A stretch of DNA of 64,000 bases from Ruegeria profundi (GTDB lineage: Bacteria; Pseudomonadota; Alphaproteobacteria; Rhodobacterales; Rhodobacteraceae): positions 306,102 through 370,101 of the forward strand of contig NZ_LQBP01000005.1 in NCBI RefSeq assembly GCF_001507545.1, read 5' to 3'. Positions 35,118-44,605 of the stretch are shown in pieces. Under the pieces are notes generated by a model. That model saw only the letters and a list, made by a program, of their open reading frames with translations, did not search any database and had not been told where the DNA came from. The translations under genes and the position numbers were made by a program. Positions within the stretch are counted from its first letter, which is position 1. The number at the start of each line of letters is the position of its first letter.

Positions 35118-35977
35118 GCAAGAAAGCTGAAAAACAGCCGGGTGACCCTAACACCACTGGTCATACCTGGGACGGTATCGAAGAGTTTGACAACCCGATG
35201 CCCCGTTGGTGGCTATGGACCTTCTACGCCACCATTATTTGGGGTGTGATCTACACGATCATGTATCCCGCGTGGCCACTGGTTCAGTCCGCAACGGCTG
35301 GTGTAACCGGCTGGTCGTCCCGTGCGGAAGTCCAGGAAGAACTGGTGGCCTTCCAGGAAGCCAACGCGCCGTGGAACGTGCGGCTGGTCGAGACCCCGCT
35401 CGAGGAAATCTCGGCCGATCCCGAATTGCAGCAATACGCAGTAAACGCGGGTAGTGCGGTATTCCGCACCTGGTGCGCACAGTGCCACGGCTCGGGTGCC
35501 CAAGGTGCCACAGGTTTCCCGAACCTGCTGGACGACGCATGGCTGTGGGGCGGTACGCTGGAAGATATCGAGTATACTATAGCCTATGGTATCCGGAACG
35601 AGGAAAGCGACGACGCACGCTATTCCGAAATGCCGGCCTTTGGCGAGATCCTCGAAAATGAAGAGATCACCCAGGTTGTTCAGTATGTGATGTCATTGTC
35701 CAATGCGCAAACTGATGACGCGGCGGCGCAGGCGGGTCAGGTTGTTTTTGAAGACAATTGTTCGGCCTGCCATGGCGAAGAAGGTAAGGGCGACGTTTTC
35801 CAGGGCGCACCGAACCTGACCGACGCAATCTGGCTATATGGTGGCAGCGAAGAGGCACTGACCGAAACGGTCACGTATAGCCGCTTTGGCGTCATGCCTC
35901 CGTGGGAAAACCGCCTGACCGACGCGCAAATCCGCGCGGTCACGGCCTATGTCCACCAGTTGGGTGGCGGCCAGTAA
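35114..35977 (+). CDS. ccoP: cbb3-type oxidase diheme subunit
   Basis: 287 residues. An N-terminal domain ([17 protein letters not shown]) is followed by a membrane helix, then two cytochrome c domains with CAQCHG and CSACHG. The methionine ligands are in [10 protein letters not shown] and [10 protein letters not shown]. It feeds electrons into CcoO/CcoN. It is the last gene of the oxidase operon. Confidence 0.97.
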   Translation: MSKKAEKQPGDPNTTGHTWDGIEEFDNPMPRWWLWTFYATIIWGVIYTIMYPAWPLVQSATAGVTGWSSRAEVQEELVAFQEANAPWNVRLVETPLEEISADPELQQYAVNAGSAVFRTWCAQCHGSGAQGATGFPNLLDDAWLWGGTLEDIEYTIAYGIRNEESDDARYSEMPAFGEILENEEITQVVQYVMSLSNAQTDDAAAQAGQVVFEDNCSACHGEEGKGDVFQGAPNLTDAIWLYGGSEEALTETVTYSRFGVMPPWENRLTDAQIRAVTAYVHQLGGGQ

Positions 35978-36352
35978 CGGTAAAAGAAAACCTTCGGACG
36001 GTTCGCCGCCCGAAGGCCAAGGTACCGGCTGTTCTATCTGTTCGCGCGTTTCCTGAACAGCCGGTGCCATTAAGATGCACCAATAGCCTGTTCGCATTAG
36101 CGTTAGAAGCCTCGTTACCTGAAACGGGAAAATGTGACGCGCTTTGTCTTTTTCCAAAAATGATGCCCGGGTTTTTCTTTTCGGCTCTGGGGTGGATTAT
36201 GCCCATCCGTTCGGGTGGCAATTCTGAACGAGTTCGCAAGGATCGATAGCATTCGATCTCTCCTGTTGATGGTTTCGCATGCCTTCAGGATTGATCCTTC
36301 GGTCAGAAAATGCGACTCAATTGCCATTCGACCATGTAACAGGAGCTTACAT
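35978..36352 (+). other. 375-base spacer with two hairpins after ccoP
   Basis: Hairpin 1: CCTTCGG (35991-35997) with CCGAAGG (36010-36016). Hairpin 2: ACCGGCTGTTC (36024-36034) with GAACAGCCGGT (36055-36065), a perfect 11-bp stem with a 20-base loop. Neither is followed by a T-run, so they may protect the ccoNOQP mRNA. The remainder (about 36080-36340) is AT-richer and presumably holds the promoter of the LysR gene; no further gene is visible. Confidence 0.5.
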
Positions 36353-37228
36353 ATGGATTGGATGAAGATGCCGCCGCTTGCGTCGCTGAAGGCGTTCCAT
36401 GCTTTTGCGGAAACGGGAAATGTGGTGCAGGCGGGGGCATTGCTGAATGTCAGCCACGCTGCCATTAGTCAACAATTGCGCGCGTTGGAAAAACACCTTG
36501 GTGCCGCCCTGTTGGACCGAAGCGGGAAGTCCATGACGCTGACCGCCGATGGCGAGAAACTGGCTCGTGCCCTGCATCTTGGGTTTGGCGCCATCTCGGA
36601 CGCCGTGGCCGATCTTTTGCATATTACCCAAGATCGTCCAGTTCACGTTTCGCTCACCCCGTCGTTTGCTGCGTCGTGGTTGATGCCACGTCTTCCGGCG
36701 TTTCAGTCAGAATATCCCGATGTTCCCTTGACGCTGGATCCTACACCCGCGCTTGTCAGCCTGCGTCCGGGTGGCGTTGATGTGGCAATTCGGTATGGAG
36801 AGGGCGATTGGCCGGGTTTAAACTCGGAATTGCTGCTCCAAAGTCCAATGGTGATCGTCGCTGCACCCGCATTGCTGAAAGGTCGCACGTCAATGACGCC
36901 GGACGAGTTGAGCCAACTGCCCTGGCTTGAGGAACTTGGAACAACCGAAGCCACCACTTGGTTGGCACAGCAAGGTGTCGAACACGGCCCTCGTGCGGGT
37001 CGCATCGCGTTGCCGGGCAATCTGATGCTTGAAGCCTTACGCGCCGGTCAGGGGGTGACTGTCACGGCGCGACATTTTGTCGAGGCCGATGTCAAGGCAG
37101 GGCGGGTTGTTGAACTTTTTCACGAGCCCAGCCGGCGTGGATACCATATCGTCACTGCAGATGCGCCTTTGCGACCAGCAGTTAAGGCGTTTGTCGGCTG
37201 GATCAGAAGGCAAGCCAGCCAGATGTGA
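36353..37228 (+). CDS. LysR-family transcriptional regulator (GcvA-like)
   Basis: 291 residues. The N-terminal HTH (PLASLKAFHAFAETGNVVQA, then LNVSHAAISQQLRALEKHLG) is followed by the LysR effector domain with GGVDVAIRYGEGDWPGL, typical of the GcvA-like subgroup. ATG 36353 has AGGAG eight bases upstream. It lies on the same strand between ccoP and ccoG, a place where Rhodobacter relatives go straight from ccoP to ccoG. There is no evidence that it regulates the oxidase. Confidence 0.9.
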   Translation: MDWMKMPPLASLKAFHAFAETGNVVQAGALLNVSHAAISQQLRALEKHLGAALLDRSGKSMTLTADGEKLARALHLGFGAISDAVADLLHITQDRPVHVSLTPSFAASWLMPRLPAFQSEYPDVPLTLDPTPALVSLRPGGVDVAIRYGEGDWPGLNSELLLQSPMVIVAAPALLKGRTSMTPDELSQLPWLEELGTTEATTWLAQQGVEHGPRAGRIALPGNLMLEALRAGQGVTVTARHFVEADVKAGRVVELFHEPSRRGYHIVTADAPLRPAVKAFVGWIRRQASQM

Positions 37229-37253
37229 CAAAAGGTGTCTGTGCGATGCGCTT

Positions 37254-37267
37254 TTGACACATGTCAA
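37254..37267. promoter_or_regulatory. FNR/FnrL box upstream of ccoG
   Basis: TTGAC-ACAT-GTCAA, a perfectly symmetric 14-bp palindrome, 62 bases before the ccoG GTG. A class II promoter would give a leader of about 27 bases. It gives the assembly operon its own oxygen control, separate from ccoNOQP. Confidence 0.85.
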
Positions 37268-37328
37268 AGTGAGTGCCTGTATGATCTGAAACAAGACGCA
37301 GAAATACAGCCACATCTGGAGCCAGCTC

Positions 37329-38756
37329 GTGAGCGATTCCGACCCCGCCCCCAGCCTTTATGCCGCTAGGGAGCCGATCTTCCCCCGACGTGTATCCGGG
37401 CCGTTTAGAAACCTTAAATGGATCATTCTAGCGGTTACACTGGGTATCTACTATGTAACGCCATGGATCAGGTGGGACCGAGGGCCAAGCTTGCCGGATC
37501 AGGCCGTGCTGCTGGATCTGGCAAACCGGCGTTTTTACTTTTTCTGGATCGAGATTTGGCCGCATGAATTCTACTTTGTTGCTGGCCTTCTGATCATGGC
37601 AGGCTTGGGCCTGTTCCTGTTCACCTCGGCGCTGGGTCGTGTGTGGTGCGGATATGCCTGCCCACAGACGGTTTGGACAGATCTGTTTATTTTGGTCGAG
37701 CGCTGGATCGAAGGGGATCGCAACGCACGATTGCGTCTTCACCGACAGGAAAAGATGGATCTCCGCAAGGCGCGGCTTCGCATTACGAAATGGACAGCGT
37801 GGTTGTTGATCGGTTTGGCGACCGGTGGCGCCTGGGTGTTCTATTTTGCCGATGCGCCGACGCTGCTGCGCGATCTTGTTACCGGAAACGCCCATCCGGT
37901 TGCTTACACGACCATTCTGATTCTGACCGGAACAACCTTTCTGTTTGGTGGGTTCGCCCGTGAACAGATTTGTATCTACGCGTGCCCTTGGCCGCGTATT
38001 CAAGCTGCGATGATGGACGAAGACACTCTGGTCGTCGGCTATCGAGAGTGGCGCGGAGAGCCTCGGGGCAAGGGGAAGCGTACGGCCGATTCCGAATTGG
38101 GCGACTGTATTGATTGCATGGCTTGCGTGAATGTTTGCCCCGTGGGCATCGATATTCGCGATGGTCAACAGCTTGAGTGCATAACCTGCGCCCTTTGCAT
38201 CGACGCTTGCGATGACATGATGGCCAAGATCGGCAAGCCACGCGGCCTTATCGATTACATGGCGCTGAGTGATGAGGGCCGTGAACGGGCAGGGCAGCCG
38301 CCAAAAAGCGTGTGGAAACACATCCTGCGGCCCCGTACGATCATGTACACGGGCCTGTGGTCAGCGGTCGGATTTGCATTGCTGTTTGCGTTGTTTATCC
38401 GGTCGGATATCGATCTGACAGTTGCACCAGTACGTAACCCGACCTTTGTTACGATGTCGGACGGCACCATCCGCAACACTTACGATGTGCGGCTGCGTAA
38501 CAAGCATGGTGAGGACCGTCTGTTCAAATTGTCGCTGACCGGAGATCCGGCAATGCGGATAGTGATCGAAGGCACGGATCTTGATACAGTCAACGTTGCG
38601 GCAGATACGTCGCAGTTGCAACGTGTGTATATCATTGCCAGAAAAGACACCGATCCTGCTGTGGCAGACACAACTCCGGTCCGTATCTGGGTCGAAGACC
38701 TGCAAAGTGGAGAACGCGCCTACAAGGATACTTCTTTCAACGGACGAGGAAACTAG
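37329..38756 (+). CDS. ccoG: cbb3 oxidase assembly ferredoxin-like protein CcoG (RdxA/FixG)
   Basis: 475 residues with about five membrane helices and a NapH-like core (GRVWCGYACPQTVWTDLFI). A bacterial ferredoxin domain has two [4Fe-4S] motifs (CIDCMACVNVCPVG, then CITCALCIDACDDMM). A C-terminal immunoglobulin-like domain completes it. It acts in copper reduction/delivery during cbb3 assembly. It begins with GTG preceded by GGAG. First of ccoGHIS. Confidence 0.95.
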   Translation: MSDSDPAPSLYAAREPIFPRRVSGPFRNLKWIILAVTLGIYYVTPWIRWDRGPSLPDQAVLLDLANRRFYFFWIEIWPHEFYFVAGLLIMAGLGLFLFTSALGRVWCGYACPQTVWTDLFILVERWIEGDRNARLRLHRQEKMDLRKARLRITKWTAWLLIGLATGGAWVFYFADAPTLLRDLVTGNAHPVAYTTILILTGTTFLFGGFAREQICIYACPWPRIQAAMMDEDTLVVGYREWRGEPRGKGKRTADSELGDCIDCMACVNVCPVGIDIRDGQQLECITCALCIDACDDMMAKIGKPRGLIDYMALSDEGRERAGQPPKSVWKHILRPRTIMYTGLWSAVGFALLFALFIRSDIDLTVAPVRNPTFVTMSDGTIRNTYDVRLRNKHGEDRLFKLSLTGDPAMRIVIEGTDLDTVNVAADTSQLQRVYIIARKDTDPAVADTTPVRIWVEDLQSGERAYKDTSFNGRGN

Positions 38757-38757
38757 G

Positions 38758-39216
38758 ATGGCTGAGCGGCAATTCACTGGAAAGCACGCCTTGGCGGTGT
38801 TTGTCGCCGCCTTTGGCGTAATCATTACCGTTAATCTTCTGCTGGCCTATAACGCGGTCAAAACCTTTCCGGGGCTGGAGGTCAAGAACTCCTATGTCGC
38901 CAGCCAGGAATTCAATGATCGACTGCAGGAGCACAAAGCACTGGGCTGGGAGATTCGCGCAGAGTTATCCGGCGGTTTGTTGGTCCTGTACATAACCGAT
39001 AAGAACGGAGCCCCGGTTGAAGTGGCCGAGCTTCAGGCCGTTGTCGGGCGCGCCACTCACGTGAAAGACGATTTCTCCCCGGATTTCATCTTTGACGGCC
39101 AAGCTTATTCGACGCCAGCGTCTCTTGGGCGGGGCAACTGGAATATCCGTTTGGTCGCAAAAGACCATGATGGGGCTGAGTTCGCGCAGCGTGTGCCGCT
39201 GTTCGTGAAAGGGTGA
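38758..39216 (+). CDS. ccoH: cbb3 oxidase assembly protein CcoH (FixH)
   Basis: 152 residues. A short cytoplasmic start (MAERQFTGKH) and one membrane helix (ALAVFVAAFGVIITVNLLLA) are followed by the FixH motif NSYVASQEFNDRL and a periplasmic beta domain. It interacts with the oxidase during assembly. It starts one base after the ccoG stop. Confidence 0.94.
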   Translation: MAERQFTGKHALAVFVAAFGVIITVNLLLAYNAVKTFPGLEVKNSYVASQEFNDRLQEHKALGWEIRAELSGGLLVLYITDKNGAPVEVAELQAVVGRATHVKDDFSPDFIFDGQAYSTPASLGRGNWNIRLVAKDHDGAEFAQRVPLFVKG

Positions 39217-39220
39217 AAGG

Positions 39221-41398
39221 ATGACCGCACAGGTGACCTCTGGTACTGCGGCCTGTCCGGGCTGCATTGCAAGCCCGGCAGAGCCCGCCCGCCCCATACC
39301 ACAGGATGTGCAGATTGCCTTGTCGTTGCCGGGTATCCATTGCTCGGCTTGTATCTCCAAGGTCGAACGTGAATTGAACGCACATCCCGGTGTCGAGGAC
39401 GCGCGGGTCAATCTGACGTTAAAGCGTGCCATGATCAAAGCGGCGCCTGATCTGCAGGCCGCCGATCTGATCCCTGTGCTGGAAAATGCAGGGTATGAGG
39501 CGCACGAACTGGACCCCGGTGCCCTGTCCGCCACGCAAACAGACAAGGCTGGGCGTGATTTGTTGATGCGGCTGGCCGTGGCCGGGTTTGCTTCGATGAA
39601 TGTGATGCTGCTGTCGGTTTCGGTCTGGTCGGGTGCATCGGACGCCACGCGCGACATGTTTCATTGGATTTCGGCGGCCATTGCACTGCCCGCGATTGCA
39701 TTTTCCGCCCAGCCCTTTTTTGTCAACGCCTGGAGCGCCCTGCGGGTCAGGCGCCTGAACATGGACGTGCCGATTGTTCTGGCGATCGTGTTGGCCTTGG
39801 TCACGTCGTTGTGGGAAACCGCGCTTAGCGGAAAGCATGCTTACTTCGATGCGGCCCTGACGCTGACGTTCTTTTTGTTGGCAGGTCGGTATCTGGACTA
39901 TCGCACACGTGCCGCGGCCCGGTCTGCCGCCGAAGAACTGACAGCGCTTGAGGTCCCGCGCGCCACTCGGCTGGTGGATGGCGTCGAAGAGGAGGTCTCG
40001 GTTGCCTCGCTTGGAGTTGGTGATCTTGTCCTTGTCCGCCCCGGTGGCCGTATGCCGGTGGATGGTGAAATCGTCTCGGGTCAGTCAGAGCTTGACCGCT
40101 CGTTGCTAACCGGGGAAACGCTGCCCGTGTTTGCCCAGGCGGGTCTGAACGTGAGCGCGGGCGAGGTCAACCTGACCGGCCCTCTGACCATTCGGGCGAC
40201 CGCAGTGGGCGAGGATACTTCGCTGCACCGTATGGCTGATCTGGTGGCAATCGCTGAATCGGGGCGGTCGCGTTATACCTCGCTGGCGGATAAGGCGGCC
40301 AAGCTTTACGCACCCGGCGTTCACATCCTGTCGGCGCTCAGCTTCGTGGGCTGGTATCTTTATTCCGGCGATATTCGCACTGCCTTGAACATCGCTGCTG
40401 CGGTGCTGATTATTACATGCCCTTGTGCGCTCGGTTTGGCCGTACCTGCGGTGACGACTGCCGCGTCAGGCCGTCTGTTTCGCAAGGGGATGCTGATCAA
40501 ACATGCCACCGCTCTGGAGCGTCTGGCCGAGGTCGATACGGTTGTGTTTGACAAGACCGGCACGCTGACGTCGGGCACCCCTGAATTGACCAATTTGGGC
40601 GATCACGCGCGTTCTGATCTTGAGATTGCTCTGGCACTGGCCGAGGCATCGTCACACCCGTTGTCGGTTTCGCTGGCCAAGTCGGCGCGGGATGCCGGTA
40701 TCACGCCTGCGGGCGTTAAGGATACCGTGGAGGTGCCGGGTTTTGGCACCGAGGGCCTCTTCCGCGGTCAGCGGGTGCGTTTGGGCCGGGCTGAATGGAC
40801 CGGCGCGCAGGATGGCGATCAAACCGCGGCGTGGTTGTCGGTGGCCGGACGTACGCCTGTCGCCTTTTTGTTCTCAGACAGCCTGCGCGCCGGTGCAGCC
40901 GAGGCTGTAGAGGCGTTTCGGGAGGCTGGTAAAGATGTCATTCTCATCTCCGGCGACACGCAGGGCGCTGTTCAAGCGCTGGCCGGGAAACTGGGGATCG
41001 AAAACTGGATCGCGCAGGCGCTGCCGCAGGATAAGGCCGCCCGAGTGCAGGACCTGAGCAATCAGGGTCGCCGTGTTCTGATGGTTGGCGATGGGTTGAA
41101 CGACACTGCTGCGCTGGCGGCGGCGCATGTGTCGATCTCGCCGGCTTCGGCACTTGATGCAGCGCGGGTGGCGTCGGATATCGTGTTGCTGGGCAACAAT
41201 CTGTCCCCGATCGCCGATGCCTGCGACACTGCGGTAAAAGCGACAAAGCGGATTCGTGAGAACTTCCGCATTGCCACCGTTTATAATATCATTGCCGTGC
41301 CGTTGGCCGTGGCCGGTTTGGCCACACCGCTGATTGCGGCTCTGGCGATGTCGACTTCGTCCATCACCGTGTCTCTGAATGCCCTGCGTCTAAGGTAG
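39221..41398 (+). CDS. ccoI: Copper-translocating P1B-type ATPase CcoI (FixI)
   Basis: 725 residues. An N-terminal cysteine-rich stretch (CPGCIA) precedes a heavy-metal-associated domain with LPGIHCSACISKVE. Membrane helices include the transport motif CPCALGLAVP; the phosphorylation loop has DKTGTLTSG and the hinge MVGDGLNDTAAL. The FixI/CtpA2 branch exports copper to the periplasm for cbb3 assembly rather than for resistance; the operon position supports this. Confidence 0.96.
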   Translation: MTAQVTSGTAACPGCIASPAEPARPIPQDVQIALSLPGIHCSACISKVERELNAHPGVEDARVNLTLKRAMIKAAPDLQAADLIPVLENAGYEAHELDPGALSATQTDKAGRDLLMRLAVAGFASMNVMLLSVSVWSGASDATRDMFHWISAAIALPAIAFSAQPFFVNAWSALRVRRLNMDVPIVLAIVLALVTSLWETALSGKHAYFDAALTLTFFLLAGRYLDYRTRAAARSAAEELTALEVPRATRLVDGVEEEVSVASLGVGDLVLVRPGGRMPVDGEIVSGQSELDRSLLTGETLPVFAQAGLNVSAGEVNLTGPLTIRATAVGEDTSLHRMADLVAIAESGRSRYTSLADKAAKLYAPGVHILSALSFVGWYLYSGDIRTALNIAAAVLIITCPCALGLAVPAVTTAASGRLFRKGMLIKHATALERLAEVDTVVFDKTGTLTSGTPELTNLGDHARSDLEIALALAEASSHPLSVSLAKSARDAGITPAGVKDTVEVPGFGTEGLFRGQRVRLGRAEWTGAQDGDQTAAWLSVAGRTPVAFLFSDSLRAGAAEAVEAFREAGKDVILISGDTQGAVQALAGKLGIENWIAQALPQDKAARVQDLSNQGRRVLMVGDGLNDTAALAAAHVSISPASALDAARVASDIVLLGNNLSPIADACDTAVKATKRIRENFRIATVYNIIAVPLAVAGLATPLIAALAMSTSSITVSLNALRLR

Positions 41399-41403
41399 TT
41401 GAT

Positions 41404-41562
41404 ATGGAAGTTCTGGCTTATCTGATACCGATTTCCCTGTTTTTAGGCGGGGTTGGCCTTGTGGCTTTTGTCTACACGGTCCGCTCGAACCAGTATGATG
41501 ATCCCGAAGGCGACGCACAGCGTATCCTCAGCGATGAATGGGACGACAAGCCCAAGCCCTGA
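41404..41562 (+). CDS. ccoS: cbb3 oxidase maturation protein CcoS
   Basis: 52 residues beginning MEVLAYLIPISLFLGGVG, one membrane helix, then the conserved FVYTVRSNQYDDPEGDAQRI segment and an acid-rich end (LSDEWDDKPKP). CcoS is needed for inserting cofactors into cbb3. It starts 5 bases after ccoI and completes the ccoGHIS operon. Confidence 0.95.
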   Translation: MEVLAYLIPISLFLGGVGLVAFVYTVRSNQYDDPEGDAQRILSDEWDDKPKP

Positions 41563-41630
41563 CAACCCTTGAAATCGCCGCAATGCCCGGCTATGTCCAG
41601 CGCATCCGCTAGCAGAGAGAACCAAGCCAA

Positions 41631-41828
41631 ATGGCCACCATGAATCCGATCCAGTTCATACAGCAAGTCCGTGCCGAAGTTGCAAAGGTCGTCTGGCCGA
41701 CCCGGCGTGAGGTGCTGCTGACCACGGTCATGGTGTTCATCATGGCGGCGCTGACGGCCGTATTCTTTGCGCTGGTTGATCTGGGCATTCGCGGCGGGCT
41801 GCAATTGATCCTTGGTATATTCGGCTAG
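41631..41828 (+). CDS. secE: Preprotein translocase subunit SecE
   Basis: 65 residues with the SecE signature QQVRAEVAKVVWPTRREVLL just before a single membrane helix. It clamps SecY in the translocon. GAGAGAA lies upstream of ATG. nusG follows after a 198-base spacer (41829-42026) that is unusually long for this pair and in which I find no clear RNA gene. Confidence 0.95.
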   Translation: MATMNPIQFIQQVRAEVAKVVWPTRREVLLTTVMVFIMAALTAVFFALVDLGIRGGLQLILGIFG

Positions 41829-42026
41829 GACCGTTCGGGCGCAGCGGAAACGCCACTGCCCCCTTGCACAGCCAGCAATGTCGGAGTAGGTGACGGTACT
41901 ATTCGGAATGGGCGTGCGGAGATTCGGGCTGCGCGCCGCTTTTTATTCCGGGTGACGTGATAGAATTTCAATGACGGTGCTTGCGGCGATACCAACGCAC
42001 CGAAGGCAAACAAGGACGACAGGTTC

Positions 42027-42560
42027 ATGGCGAAACGGTGGTATTCGGTCAGCGTTCTTTCGAATTTCGAAAAGAAGATCGCAGAGCAAATCCGCACGTC
42101 CGTGGCCGAGCAGGGCCTTGAGGACGACATCGACGAAGTTCTGGTGCCCACCGAAGAGGTGATCGAAGTGCGGCGCGGCAAAAAGGTTACGACCGAACGC
42201 CGCTTTATGCCCGGTTACGTACTGGTGCATATGGAAATGTCGGATCAGGGTTACCACCTGATCAACTCGATCAACCGCGTCACCGGTTTTCTTGGTCCGC
42301 AGGGGCGTCCGATGCCGATGCGCGATGCTGAGGTGAACCAAATCCTGAACCGCGTCCAGGAAGGTGAAGAAGCGCCCAAGCTGATGATCACCTTCGAAAT
42401 CGGCGAAAAGGTCAAGGTCAACGACGGCCCGTTCGAGGATTTCGACGGCATGGTTGAAGGCGTGGATGACGAGAACCAGAAGCTGAAGGTTTCTGTTTCA
42501 ATCTTCGGCCGCGAAACTCCGGTTGAGCTGGACTTTACCCAGGTTACCAAGCAGACCTAG
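42027..42560 (+). CDS. nusG: Transcription termination/antitermination protein NusG
   Basis: 177 residues. The N-terminal NGN domain begins [20 protein letters not shown] and includes [16 protein letters not shown]; the C-terminal KOW domain is [20 protein letters not shown]. It binds RNA polymerase and couples it with ribosome or Rho. It follows secE as usual, but rplK does not follow directly. Confidence 0.97.
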   Translation: MAKRWYSVSVLSNFEKKIAEQIRTSVAEQGLEDDIDEVLVPTEEVIEVRRGKKVTTERRFMPGYVLVHMEMSDQGYHLINSINRVTGFLGPQGRPMPMRDAEVNQILNRVQEGEEAPKLMITFEIGEKVKVNDGPFEDFDGMVEGVDDENQKLKVSVSIFGRETPVELDFTQVTKQT

Positions 42561-42616
42561 CGGGTTATTGCACCCGCAGGACGTAAGTTCGCCAGCGGGT
42601 GCGAATATGCTTCGGT

Positions 42617-43828
42617 TTACTGCGCCGCTGTCATTGCTGTTCGCAAAAGTTGCGGGCGATCGGCTTGGGATGGCAAGAAGACAGCTTCTGATCCGGCGTC
42701 CAGTGCAGACAGGCTTGCATCATACCACTGCATCGCAAGATCACGGCGCTCCTGAACGCCAAATCCTTCACGCAAATGGTGTCCAATCAGCTCGCCATAG
42801 GCGGGTTCTCCCATTGCGACCAACATCAAAGCAGAGCCAACTGCGGTGTCCATGTTGTCCTGACGGTAGCCCATTGCAAGACAGACCTTGCTTGTCGCTG
42901 CCAGATCTTCGGGGCTGAGTCCCGAGTCCAACGCAAGCTTGCGCATCTGTGTTTCCGCCTCGGTTTTTGTGTTCAGAGACAGCGAAACAACCTGCGGTTC
43001 CAGCATTTCGCCGAATGAGGTGCACTGGGTTGCTATCTGGTCCGGTGTCAGCCCTTGAATGTCCTGCATCAGATCCTCACCGCGCGCCATCGCATAGCTT
43101 CTGGCAAGGCAGAATTGTTCGCTAAGTGCGAAATCAGGATCTGACATATTTGCCAGCGTCGTATAGCCGCCGTTGGTCGACGTTTGCAGCATTACTGCGC
43201 TGCAACGATTGGCGAGGGAAGGACGCGCGGTGCCGCCAGAGAAGAGGGTTGGCAGTGAAGCGGACGTTGTCTCGCCAGCATCCGGCACTGGTTCGGGCTC
43301 TTGCGTTGTTGGAACCGGAGCAGCCTCAGCCTGCGGCTGAGCTGCCGCCGCAAGGGCAGAACCGCTAAGCTGTTGTTGACGATACGCCATCAAAAGCGGC
43401 TGGCCCGCGAGCTGAGTTGTCGCCTGTCCACCGCTTGTGGCCCAGTAATACGCCTGCATCAGAAAGTCGTACTGATACGGCTGAAAGTCATATCCGTTAA
43501 TGGGATAACCCATCGACGCCTGATACCGTTCGATGGCGGCTCGGGTCCCACTTCCGACTTGGCCATCGACCCGTCCGGCATTATAGCCGAAATAATTGAG
43601 GGCCGTCTGAGTCTGAGCTCCTTGCGTGGTTGACGGAATGCTGGGCCGGTAGGTTCGGGTCGTTCTTTGAGTTTTTTTCTTCTGTTGGTCCTTGCCAATC
43701 GCATAACCAACAACGCCACCTACAACAGCGCCGCCGAGGAAGTCACCGGCGTCGGCCCGCGCGGTCTGAGGGGCGGTGACAGCGAAGGACAGCGCGATGC
43801 CAAGAGTTGTTATTAAACGCAGAATCAT
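42617..43828 (-). CDS. Exported peptidoglycan-binding-domain protein with glycine zipper
   Basis: 403 residues. A signal peptide (LITTLGIALSFAVTAPQTARA) is followed by a glycine-zipper segment (DFLGGAVVGGVVGYAIGKD), a basic patch, then a peptidoglycan-binding type 1 repeat (ALNYFGYNAGRVDGQVGSGT). A proline/alanine-rich linker and a C-terminal helical domain with several cysteines complete it. It is probably periplasmic or envelope-attached. It is inserted on the opposite strand between nusG and rplK. The specific function is not recognised. Confidence 0.82.
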   Translation of the reverse strand: MILRLITTLGIALSFAVTAPQTARADAGDFLGGAVVGGVVGYAIGKDQQKKKTQRTTRTYRPSIPSTTQGAQTQTALNYFGYNAGRVDGQVGSGTRAAIERYQASMGYPINGYDFQPYQYDFLMQAYYWATSGGQATTQLAGQPLLMAYRQQQLSGSALAAAAQPQAEAAPVPTTQEPEPVPDAGETTSASLPTLFSGGTARPSLANRCSAVMLQTSTNGGYTTLANMSDPDFALSEQFCLARSYAMARGEDLMQDIQGLTPDQIATQCTSFGEMLEPQVVSLSLNTKTEAETQMRKLALDSGLSPEDLAATSKVCLAMGYRQDNMDTAVGSALMLVAMGEPAYGELIGHHLREGFGVQERRDLAMQWYDASLSALDAGSEAVFLPSQADRPQLLRTAMTAAQ

Positions 43829-44154
43829 AACTTACCTCCAATACAAAGGCCTTAATCTGACAAGTATAGCACATTCGCAGCGCAACGCGGACACGCACAT
43901 TTCGCCGGGCGAAACACGCCATTGGCAATATGAGAAGCTCCGGGTCTGCGAAAACCTCTTGGATATAGGGAAAAGCCAGATACGGCTTGGCTCCACTGGC
44001 TACTTGCCAACCTCTTTGTTCACCTGTAAACGCCGCTTCTATCGTCTTCGGGCGAGATTCTCTCGTGGGAGATTGCTGGGATCGCGATCCCGGATCGGAC
44101 CACGCAACATAAACCGGGTGGGACGCGTCCTGCCTACGTTGAAAGGAAAACCAA
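43829..44154 (+). other. 326-base spacer: rplKA leader and probable promoter
   Basis: No gene is visible. A weak sigma70-like pair TTGCCA (44004-44009), 17 bases, TAAACG (44027-44032) could drive rplK. A GGGATCGCGATCCC palindrome (about 44081-44094) may form a leader hairpin; the leader is where L1 feedback control would act. GAAAGG precedes the rplK ATG. The promoter of the divergent gene must lie near 43830-43880. Confidence 0.4.
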
Positions 44155-44604
44155 ATGGCCAAGAAGCTTGCTGGTACAATGAAGCTGCAGGTTCCTGCAG
44201 GTCAGGCGAACCCGTCACCGCCAGTTGGTCCGGCGCTGGGTCAGCGCGGCATTAACATCATGGAATTCTGCAAGGCGTTCAACGCCAAGACCGCAGACAT
44301 GGAGCAAGGCGCTCCTTGCCCGACCGTGATCACCTATTATCAGGACAAGTCCTTCACCATGGACATCAAGACGCCGCCCGCGTCATATTACCTGAAAAAA
44401 GCCGCTGGTCTGAAGCCGGTTGGCAAGCGTAACCGTCCCCGTGGCGCGGAAAACCCAGGTCGTGAGACCGTGGCAACCGTGACCTCGAAGCAGGTGCGCG
44501 AAATCGCCGAAGCCAAAATGAAAGATCTGAACGCCAACGACGTCGAAGGCGCAATGCAGATCATCCTGGGCTCGGCCCGCTCCATGGGCATCGAGGTAAA
44601 GTAA
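44155..44604 (+). CDS. rplK: 50S ribosomal protein L11
   Basis: 149 residues. Start [20 protein letters not shown] with the [20 protein letters not shown] segment typical of L11; the C-terminal RNA-binding domain ends [12 protein letters not shown]. It binds the GTPase-associated centre of 23S rRNA. One base separates it from rplA. Confidence 0.98.
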   Translation: MAKKLAGTMKLQVPAGQANPSPPVGPALGQRGINIMEFCKAFNAKTADMEQGAPCPTVITYYQDKSFTMDIKTPPASYYLKKAAGLKPVGKRNRPRGAENPGRETVATVTSKQVREIAEAKMKDLNANDVEGAMQIILGSARSMGIEVK

Positions 44605-44605
44605 G

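Noticed and set aside
41829..42026. Possible 5S rRNA remnant in the secE-nusG spacer
   Set aside because: Only about ten bases (TCGGAATGGG) resemble the reverse complement of a 5S segment; the rest does not align in order, and no rRNA neighbours exist.
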